Shown: piece by piece, positions 1 through 5,887 of the stretch | How positions within the stretch are numbered: the stretch's first letter is position 1 | Layout: the number at the start of each line of letters is the position of its first letter | Source of the DNA: Janthinobacterium sp. | Lineage (GTDB): Bacteria; Pseudomonadota; Gammaproteobacteria; Burkholderiales; Burkholderiaceae_D | Assembly (NCBI GenBank): GCA_003482555.1 | Contig: DMYQ01000002.1 | Coordinates: 1 to 10,900 of the forward strand | Direction of reading: 5' to 3' | DNA: 10,900 bases | Notes under the pieces: model-generated | What the model saw: the letters and a program-made list of their open reading frames with translations, nothing else | What the model was told of the DNA's origin: nothing | Database searches by the model: none | Made by a program: the position numbers and the translations under genes

Positions 1-1794
1 TCTTCGATTGCCTCGATATTGCTCACGAGCAGTGCCGGCAGCCTGCAATCGGGCAGCAGCGCCGGCGTCAACCTTGTGGCCCTGGTCAAGGACGTCAATA
101 ACACGGTGGTGAAAAGTGCCCTGATTACTTTTTCGGCCGATTCCGGCGCTCTTCTCCAGTCCCAGGTTTCCACGGACGACAAGGGTCTGGCGACTGTGGC
201 CCTGACCACCGGCAACGACCCGACCCTGCGCACGATCACGGTCACGGCCGACGCCGGCGGGGGGCAGAAAACGACCTCCCTCATCAGCGTGGTCGGCACC
301 AAGGTTTCCCTCAGCGCCACTAACAGCGTCAAGGTGGGCGCGTCGTCGAGCATGACCGTCAAACTGGTGGACTCGAACAACATCGGTCTGGCTGGTAAAG
401 CGGTCAGCTTCACCTCGGCGGCCAATGCCGTGATCGCGGTGAAGGGTGGCGGCGCGGCCGTGACCGACAGCAGCGGTCAGTTGATCTTGACGTACACGGC
501 GCCAGCGGCCACGCCCTCCAGCGGCAGCGATGTCATCACGGTGAAGGCGGGCGGCGATACGACTTCGAGCACTGTCGCCATCAATAGCTCCAATTTCACC
601 ATCAATGCGGTAAACGGCACGGCGATACAAACGAGCGCCGCCATCAATGTTTGCCAGCCGATTGCCGTGCATGACGATCTGGGTGGCGCTCCGCTTGCGG
701 GTAGTGTCGTCGGCATTACCACTTCGCTGGGCAATATATATAGCGACAACGTTTGTACCCTGACCGTCACCCCGTTCGTGTTTAACGGTACGGGCGACGC
801 CACCGCCTATGTCCTGGCCACGAGCCCGGGCGTGGCGGCTTTGCAGGCTGCCGCGGGAGGTGCCACGGTGACCGGGACGATTGAATTTGTCGCGCCATTG
901 ACGGCGTCGGCCACCGTCAATGTACAAGCCAGTCCAGCCGTGCTGGGCGTCAACCTGGCCGGCTCGTCGACCCAGCAAAGTACGCTCAGCGCGACCGTCT
1001 TGGACGGCACGGCGCAAAACAACCGCGTCAAGAACGCCTTCGTGAGTTTCTCGGTGGTGAGCGACGCCAGCGGCGGTTCCCTGACCAGTCCCGCCACGGT
1101 GCTGACCGGCAGCGATGGCGTGGCGACGGTGAACTATATCGCCGGCTCCACGAATACCGCACTGAACGGCGTCCAAATCAAGGCCGCCATTCAGGGGGGT
1201 GTCTCGAACGCCAGCAACGTGGTCAATTTGACCGTCGCAAGGGCGGTTTCGATCACCGCCGGTACGGGTAACACCGTGGCGACACCGGACTCGACCACCT
1301 ATCGACTAGACTACTCGGTCTCGGTCACCGACAGTACCGGCGCCGCTGTGGCGGACGTCAAACTCGACGCCTTGGTTCGTCCGCGCAGCTACAAGAAAGG
1401 CGCCCTGCAGTATCAATTGCCGAGTGGGCCATGGCTTCCGGTTACCAGCGCAACTTGCCTCAACGAAGATACGGATAACACCGGCATCTACAGCGTGATC
1501 AAGGATACCAACCGCAACGGCTTTCTCGACCCTGGCCTGCCCGTGACAATCACGCCGCACGTCACCACCGATGTGAATGGGCGCGCAATCATTTCCTTGA
1601 CATATACGCGCGACCGCGCCAACTGGATTGACGTCGACTTCACGATACGCGGTACGGTTGCCGGCACGGAGTCGACCTATACAGGTTATACTGTGCTGCC
1701 TTACCTCGCATCCGATTTCTCGAACCTGGCCATCTCACCGCCGGGCCGGTTCAGTCCTTATGGCCAGGATAGCGTTTGCACCGATTCAAATTAA
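1..1794 (+). CDS. Ig-like (Big_1-type) repeat protein, 3' part only
   Basis: The frame is open from the first base, so the N-terminus lies outside the window and the first visible TTG (19) is not a reliable start. The 597 visible residues are rich in Ser, Thr, Ala, Val and Gly. They form repeated beta-sandwich units of about 90-100 residues with the bacterial Ig-like group 1 pattern: a Val-rich strand with a D-x-N turn, an A-x-V-x-F-S strand, then T-D-x-x-G-x-A-x-V (DDKGLATV, DSSGQLIL, SDGVATV). Units lie near residues 10-98, 100-200 and 300-410, with a diverged one between. The last ~190 residues differ: a Cys, then acidic motifs EDTDNTG and DTNRNGFLD that resemble calcium loops, and a second Cys three residues before the end. 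Such proteins are usually exported to the surface and act in adhesion or envelope structure; the role here is unknown. The gene ends 12 bases before aroKB, suggesting co-transcription. AT-richer patches (for example near 735) set it slightly apart from its neighbours. Confidence 0.85.
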   Translation, partial: SSIASILLTSSAGSLQSGSSAGVNLVALVKDVNNTVVKSALITFSADSGALLQSQVSTDDKGLATVALTTGNDPTLRTITVTADAGGGQKTTSLISVVGTKVSLSATNSVKVGASSSMTVKLVDSNNIGLAGKAVSFTSAANAVIAVKGGGAAVTDSSGQLILTYTAPAATPSSGSDVITVKAGGDTTSSTVAINSSNFTINAVNGTAIQTSAAINVCQPIAVHDDLGGAPLAGSVVGITTSLGNIYSDNVCTLTVTPFVFNGTGDATAYVLATSPGVAALQAAAGGATVTGTIEFVAPLTASATVNVQASPAVLGVNLAGSSTQQSTLSATVLDGTAQNNRVKNAFVSFSVVSDASGGSLTSPATVLTGSDGVATVNYIAGSTNTALNGVQIKAAIQGGVSNASNVVNLTVARAVSITAGTGNTVATPDSTTYRLDYSVSVTDSTGAAVADVKLDALVRPRSYKKGALQYQLPSGPWLPVTSATCLNEDTDNTGIYSVIKDTNRNGFLDPGLPVTITPHVTTDVNGRAIISLTYTRDRANWIDVDFTIRGTVAGTESTYTGYTVLPYLASDFSNLAISPPGRFSPYGQDSVCTDSN

Positions 1795-1806
1795 CACTTT
1801 AGTGGC

Positions 1807-3456
1807 ATGCAAAATCTGTATCTGGTAGGGCTGATGGGGGCGGGAAAAACCACCATCGGCCGCATTCTCGCCCGCAAACTGGGTCGGCGCTTCGTCGACT
1901 CGGATCACGAAATCGAGGCCCGCACAGGGGCCTCGATTCCGTGGATCTTCGAAATCGAGGGCGAGGACAGTTTCCGCCGCCGCGAGGCGGAGGTGATACG
2001 CGACCTCACCATGCAACAGGGCATCGTCATGGCCACGGGCGGCGGTGCCGTCCTGAACGCCGACAGCCGCGCCTTTCTGAAAGCGCGCGGCACCGTCATT
2101 TACTTGCGCGCCAACGTCAACAGCATCATGACGCGCACCAGCCACGACAAGAGCAGACCCCTGTTGCAGACCGCCGATCCGCGCAAGCGCATCGAGGAAT
2201 TGGCCGTGCAGCGCGAACCGCTTTACATGGAAGTGGCCGACGTAGTCATCGACACGGGCCGACCTAACGTACAATCGATGGTCCAAACTATTTTGACGCA
2301 ACTGGCCAGCCTCGAATGCGAAGCGTCGCCACATTGCGTCACACAAGCGAAGCCCTTGATGAACGAAGAATCGAATATCTTTTTAAGCGTCGACCTCGAC
2401 GAGCGCAGCTACCCGATCGCGATCGGCCCCCACCTGTTGGCCGACGGCGATCTGCTGCTGCGCCACGTCAGCGGCGGCAAGGTGGCCATCGTCACCAATA
2501 CCACCGTCGCGCCGCTGTACCTGGAGCGCCTGCGGCAAGCCCTGGGGGCGAGCGGCAAGGAAGTGATCAGCATCGTGCTGCCGGACGGCGAAGAGCACAA
2601 GAACTGGGCTAGCCTGATGCAGATTTTCGACACCCTGCTGGCCCACAAGTGCGACCGCAAGACCACCCTGGTGGCGCTGGGCGGCGGCGTGATCGGCGAC
2701 CTGACCGGCTACGCGGCGGCCAGCTATATGCGCGGCATCGGTTTCATCCAGGTGCCCACCACCTTGCTGGCCCAGGTCGATTCCTCGGTGGGCGGCAAGA
2801 CCGGCATCAATCATCCGCTCGGCAAGAACATGATAGGCGCGTTTTACCAGCCGCGCGTGGTCATCGCCGACACCTCGACCCTGGAAACGCTGCCGGCGCG
2901 CGAACTGTCGGCCGGCCTGGCCGAAGTGATCAAGCACGGCGCCATCATCGATTCGGCGTTTTTCGACTGGATCGAGGCCAACATGGCCAAGTTGATGGCG
3001 CGCGACAAGAGCGCGCTGGCCTACGCCATCGCCCGCTCTTGCGAGATCAAGGCCGACGTGGTGCGCCAGGACGAGCGCGAGGGCGGCTTGCGCGCCATCC
3101 TCAATTTCGGCCACACCTTCGGCCACGCGATCGAGGCGGGCCTCGGTTACGGCAAGTGGTTGCACGGCGAAGCCGTTGGCTGCGGCATGGTGATGGCGGC
3201 CGACCTGTCCTGCCGCATGGGCCTGATCGACGCCGGGTCCGTGGCGCGCGTGCGCGCCGTGGTGGCGGCGGCCGGCTTGCCGGTCGACGCGCCCGACCTG
3301 GGCACGGCGCGCTGGCTCGAGTTGATGGAAGTGGACAAGAAAAACGAGGGCGGGGCGATCAAGTTCATCCTGCTCAAGCCGCTCGGCAGCCCCAGCATCA
3401 GCAGCGCGCCGCAGCAATTGTTGCTCGACACCCTGGCCGCCTGCGTCAAGCCATGA
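1807..3456 (+). CDS. aroKB: Bifunctional shikimate kinase / 3-dehydroquinate synthase (AroK-AroB fused frame)
   Basis: One unbroken frame of 549 residues covers two shikimate-pathway enzymes of the cytoplasm. Residues 1-170 are shikimate kinase (ATP-dependent 3-phosphorylation of shikimate): P-loop GLMGAGKT (8-15), D31/D33 in DSDHE, shikimate-binding R58, GGG 78-80, lid R117 in KSRPLL, and R136. Residues 185-549 are 3-dehydroquinate synthase (DAHP to 3-dehydroquinate, NAD and metal dependent): DGEEHKN (260-266), GGGVIGDLTG (292-301), the VDSSVGGKTGINHPLGKN block (324-341), and metal ligands E373, H436 and H453, whose 63- and 17-residue spacings match E. coli AroB. The linker (171-184) is short. 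The start gives the usual kinase N-terminus; its ribosome site is weak. M185 (ATG at 2359) matches a normal AroB start, so separate AroB translation remains possible. AroK and AroB catalyse non-consecutive steps. In most proteobacteria they are adjacent separate genes; a fused form is known in Thermotoga. Confidence 0.93.
   Translation: MQNLYLVGLMGAGKTTIGRILARKLGRRFVDSDHEIEARTGASIPWIFEIEGEDSFRRREAEVIRDLTMQQGIVMATGGGAVLNADSRAFLKARGTVIYLRANVNSIMTRTSHDKSRPLLQTADPRKRIEELAVQREPLYMEVADVVIDTGRPNVQSMVQTILTQLASLECEASPHCVTQAKPLMNEESNIFLSVDLDERSYPIAIGPHLLADGDLLLRHVSGGKVAIVTNTTVAPLYLERLRQALGASGKEVISIVLPDGEEHKNWASLMQIFDTLLAHKCDRKTTLVALGGGVIGDLTGYAAASYMRGIGFIQVPTTLLAQVDSSVGGKTGINHPLGKNMIGAFYQPRVVIADTSTLETLPARELSAGLAEVIKHGAIIDSAFFDWIEANMAKLMARDKSALAYAIARSCEIKADVVRQDEREGGLRAILNFGHTFGHAIEAGLGYGKWLHGEAVGCGMVMAADLSCRMGLIDAGSVARVRAVVAAAGLPVDAPDLGTARWLELMEVDKKNEGGAIKFILLKPLGSPSISSAPQQLLLDTLAACVKP
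2349..2361 (+). promoter_or_regulatory. Possible internal AroB translation start inside aroKB
   Basis: An in-frame ATG at 2359-2361 is preceded six bases upstream by GAAG, a weak Shine-Dalgarno-like motif. The encoded N-terminus (MNEESNIFLSVDLDERSY) is what a stand-alone AroB of about 365 residues would have. TGA triplets at 2357-2359 and 2360-2362 lie in a different frame, so the site also looks like a former ATGA-type stop/start overlap. Whether it is used cannot be told from sequence alone. Confidence 0.35.
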
Positions 3457-4589
3457 CGGGCGAGGCCGGCCTGGCTCCCTATGCTGCCCATTCGGCGCAG
3501 GGGCCGGGTCGGCGCTACCCGGAGGCGGAACCCGCCGGGCGCAGCCAGTTCCAGCGCGACCGCGACCGTATCATCCATTCATCGGCCTTCCGCCGCCTCG
3601 AATACAAGACCCAGGTCTTCCTCAACCACGAGGGCGACCTGTTCCGCACCCGCCTCACGCACAGCCTGGAAGTGGCGCAGATCGGGCGCTCGCTGGCGCG
3701 CAATCTGCGCCTGAATGAAGACCTGGTCGAGGCGATCGCCCTGGCGCACGACCTCGGCCACACCCCCTTCGGCCACGTCGGGCAGGACGTGCTGAACGAG
3801 TGCATGAAAGCGCACGGCGGCTTCGAGCACAATCTGCAAAGCTTGCGCGTGGTCGACTCCCTGGAACAGCACTACGGCGCCTTCGACGGCTTGAACCTGA
3901 TGTTCGAGACGCGCGAGGGCATACTCAAGCACTGTTCGCTGGCCAATGCCCGGGAGTTGGGGCCGCTGGGCTTGCGCTTCATCGAACGCACCCAGCCGAG
4001 CCTGGAAGCGCAATTGACCAATCTGGCCGATGAAATCGCCTACAACAATCACGACATCGACGATGGCTTGCGCTCGGGCCTGATCAGCATGGCGCAGATG
4101 GAAGAGGTCGAATTGTTCGGGCGCCACCGGCGCGCCGTCGAGGCCGAGTTTCCCGGCTTGCCGGGCCGGCGCGCCATCTATGAAACCCTGCGTCGCATCA
4201 TCAGCGCGCTGGCCGCCGACCTGGTCGCCACGTCGTCGCAACTGATACAGGCGGCGCAACCGGAGGATATCGCGGCGGTGCGCGCCGGCGCGCCGCTGAT
4301 CCGCTTTTCCGACGCGATGCGGGCCGAGGCGACGGAATTGAAACGCTTCCTGTTCGCCAATCTGTACCGCCATTACCAGGTCAACCGGATGCGGGCCAAG
4401 GCCAGCCGCATCGTGCGCGAACTGTTCGACGCCTTTCAGGCCGAGCCGGCCCTGCTACCGCCCGATTACCTGGCCGCACCGGACGAGGCGGGCAGGCAGG
4501 CGCGCAAGATCGCCGACTATATCGCCGGCATGACGGACCGTTACGCGATCCGTGAGCACCGGCGCCTGTTCTCGGTCGACGAGTTATAG
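3453..4589 (+). CDS. dgt: Deoxyguanosinetriphosphate triphosphohydrolase-like protein (HD domain)
   Basis: This is a predicted cytoplasmic metal-dependent phosphohydrolase of 378 residues that would cleave dGTP or related dNTPs to the nucleoside and tripolyphosphate. The HD-family metal ligands are visible as H70 (RLTHSLEV), H99-D100 (LAHDLGHTPFGH) and D193 (LADEIAYNNHDIDDG). The sequence around R47-Y51 (FRRLEYKTQV) and the long helical C-terminus are typical of the shorter dGTPase-like subfamily rather than the ~500-residue E. coli Dgt. The frame stays open far upstream inside aroKB, but homology begins only near residue 30. The ATG at 3453 overlaps the aroKB stop as ATGA, which decides the start and implies translational coupling; no good ribosome site of its own is seen. 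The true substrate range of this subfamily is often uncertain. It follows aro genes in many betaproteobacteria, so position says little about its role. Confidence 0.93.
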   Translation: MTGEAGLAPYAAHSAQGPGRRYPEAEPAGRSQFQRDRDRIIHSSAFRRLEYKTQVFLNHEGDLFRTRLTHSLEVAQIGRSLARNLRLNEDLVEAIALAHDLGHTPFGHVGQDVLNECMKAHGGFEHNLQSLRVVDSLEQHYGAFDGLNLMFETREGILKHCSLANARELGPLGLRFIERTQPSLEAQLTNLADEIAYNNHDIDDGLRSGLISMAQMEEVELFGRHRRAVEAEFPGLPGRRAIYETLRRIISALAADLVATSSQLIQAAQPEDIAAVRAGAPLIRFSDAMRAEATELKRFLFANLYRHYQVNRMRAKASRIVRELFDAFQAEPALLPPDYLAAPDEAGRQARKIADYIAGMTDRYAIREHRRLFSVDEL

Positions 4590-4631
4590 TCGCCATCGCC
4601 CCCGGCATGGGCGGCCATTTGGCGCCGCGGC
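4590..4631. terminator. Convergent gap with a weak possible hairpin
   Basis: The 42 bases between the convergent dgt and mutY stops contain CGCCC (4597-4601) and GGGCG (4609-4613), which can pair around a seven-base loop. A short ATTT follows on the + side. The T run is too short for a classic intrinsic terminator, so this is a tentative bidirectional stop site. Confidence 0.25.
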
Positions 4632-5825
4632 TTAAAACAGCATGCGCGCCTGCGCCGCTTCGGCGTCGCCGAACAATCCCAGCAGCAGTTTCTTGATCGG
4701 CGCGGGCAAGGGCGCCTGGCCGATCCTGGCGCCATCGTACCAGACGTGGCCAGACTCGCCGGCCAGATCCAGGCGGCGCGCCAGCGCGATGCGGCAGGGC
4801 GCGATATGCAGCTTGTAGTGGGTGAAGACGTGGGTGATGGGCAGCAGGCGTTGCTGTGATTCGATTTGTCCGAACTTGCCCACCGCCAGCGCCAGGGCAT
4901 CGCGGTCGAGCGCCGGGACGGCGCCCGCCACGAGCGGCGCGTGGCCGTCCAGTTCCGGCAGCGACAGCAGGCCGCCCCAGATGCCGGAGTCGGGCCGCTG
5001 CTCCAGCAAGACCTGGCCGCGGTCGATGATGACCAGCATCGTGGCGTGCTTTTCCGGGCTGGCTTTTTTTGGTTTACGCACAGGCAAATCCTTGACCCGG
5101 TCGGTGGCGTGGGCAACGCAGCGCCCGCGCAGGGGGCAGCGCCCGCAATCGGGATTGGCGCGCGTGCACAGGGTCGCGCCCAGGTCCATCAAACCCTGCG
5201 TGTAGGCTTCGATTCCCAGCAAAGGCAACAAGGCTTCGGCGCGCCGCCAGAGCGCTTCCTCGACCCGTTTTTCGCCGGGATAGGCGTCGATGCCGAAGAC
5301 GCGCGCGAAGACGCGCTTGACGTTGCCGTCCAGGATGGCGGCGCGGGTGCCGCTGGAAAACGCCGAGATCGCCGCCGCCGTCGAGCGGCCGATGCCGGGC
5401 AAGTCGGCCAGCAGCGCCGGGTCGCTGGGAAAGACGCCGTCGTACTCGGCCAGCACGCGCTGGGCGCAGCGATGCAGATTGCGGGCCCGGGTGTAGTAAC
5501 CGAGCCCGCTCCACTGCGCCATCACGTCCTCGGCCGGGGCTTCGGCCAGCGCGCGCAGGGTGGGAAAGCGTTCCAGGAAGCGGGCGTAATAGCCCAGCAC
5601 GGCCGCCACCTGGGTTTGCTGCAACATGATCTCGGAAAGCCAGATCAGGTAAGCGTCGCGCGTGTTTTGCCACGGCAGCACATGCCGTCCATGCTCCTTT
5701 TGCCAGGCGATGACGGAGGCTGAAAATCCCGCGTCCGCCAATTCTTCAGCGCCGCCCGCGCCCGCGGGGCTCTTCGAGAGGCTCTTCGAGAGGCTCTTCG
5801 AGAGGCTCTTCAAGAGGCTCTTCAT
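4632..5825 (-). CDS. mutY: Adenine DNA glycosylase MutY with repeat-encoded N-terminal extension
   Basis: MutY removes adenine mispaired with 8-oxoguanine and so prevents G:C to T:A transversions (GO system). The 397-residue product has the catalytic Glu E65 in WLSEIMLQQTQV, helix-hairpin-helix LPGIGRSTA (142-150), catalytic Asp D166 in LDGNVKRV, and the 4Fe-4S set C220-x6-C227-x2-C230-x5-C236. A C-terminal NUDIX-like 8-oxoG recognition domain follows (about 260-395) with a THVFTH loop (331-336). All key residues are present. Homology with other MutY proteins starts near F34. The first 19 residues are a KSLS repeat encoded by a 12-bp tandem array, leaving about 30 residues unlike known MutY N-termini. 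The ATG at 5825 is the first possible in-frame ATG; a TTG at L29 is a less likely alternative start. It is the last gene of the mutM-GTPase-mutY unit, and the mini-ORF array lies directly upstream. Confidence 0.96.
   Translation of the reverse strand: MKSLLKSLSKSLSKSLSKSPAGAGGAEELADAGFSASVIAWQKEHGRHVLPWQNTRDAYLIWLSEIMLQQTQVAAVLGYYARFLERFPTLRALAEAPAEDVMAQWSGLGYYTRARNLHRCAQRVLAEYDGVFPSDPALLADLPGIGRSTAAAISAFSSGTRAAILDGNVKRVFARVFGIDAYPGEKRVEEALWRRAEALLPLLGIEAYTQGLMDLGATLCTRANPDCGRCPLRGRCVAHATDRVKDLPVRKPKKASPEKHATMLVIIDRGQVLLEQRPDSGIWGGLLSLPELDGHAPLVAGAVPALDRDALALAVGKFGQIESQQRLLPITHVFTHYKLHIAPCRIALARRLDLAGESGHVWYDGARIGQAPLPAPIKKLLLGLFGDAEAAQARMLF
5769..5823 (-). repeat. 12-bp tandem repeat encoding KSLS units in MutY N-terminus
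   Basis: On the + strand the unit gctcttcgagag is present at 5769-5780, 5781-5792 and 5793-5804. A one-base variant follows at 5805-5816 and a seven-base partial copy at 5817-5823. Read on the - strand, each unit is Lys-Ser-Leu-Ser (Leu in the first copy). A period of 12 keeps mutY in frame whatever the copy number. The repeat stops at the mutY start codon, where the 14-bp array takes over. Confidence 0.95.
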
Positions 5826-5887
5826 GTCTCAATCTTCATGTATCAATCTTCATGTATCAATCTTCATGTATCGGTCTTCATGCTTCA
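5819..5887 (-). repeat. 14-bp tandem repeat, chain of ATGA-overlapping mini-ORFs leading into mutY
   Basis: On the + strand the unit tcttcatgtatcaa occurs at 5833-5846 and 5847-5860. Variants lie at 5819-5832 (one change) and 5861-5874 (last two bases differ), with a partial copy at 5875-5887. On the - strand each unit contains ATG, at 5881, 5867, 5853, 5839 and finally 5825 (mutY). From each of the first four, five codons (Met-Lys-Thr/Ile-Asp/Glu-Thr) are read before a TGA that overlaps the next ATG as ATGA. The first ATG sits three bases after the GTPase stop codon. Each unit also places GAAG eight bases before the next ATG, a weak ribosome-site-like motif. The repeat is certain; a regulatory role is inference. 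Confidence 0.93.

Noticed and set aside
2383..3417. 344-codon - strand frame opposite the AroB part
   Set aside because: The AroB coding frame with all metal ligands occupies this stretch; the antisense product is His/Gly/Ala-rich with no domain.
2649..3452. Upstream in-frame extension of dgt inside aroKB
   Set aside because: The extension is Arg/Gly-rich out-of-frame aroB sequence; dGTPase homology starts only after the ATG at 3453.
5769..5887. Tandem repeats as a CRISPR array
   Set aside because: Units of 12 and 14 bp are directly contiguous with no spacers and there are no cas genes.
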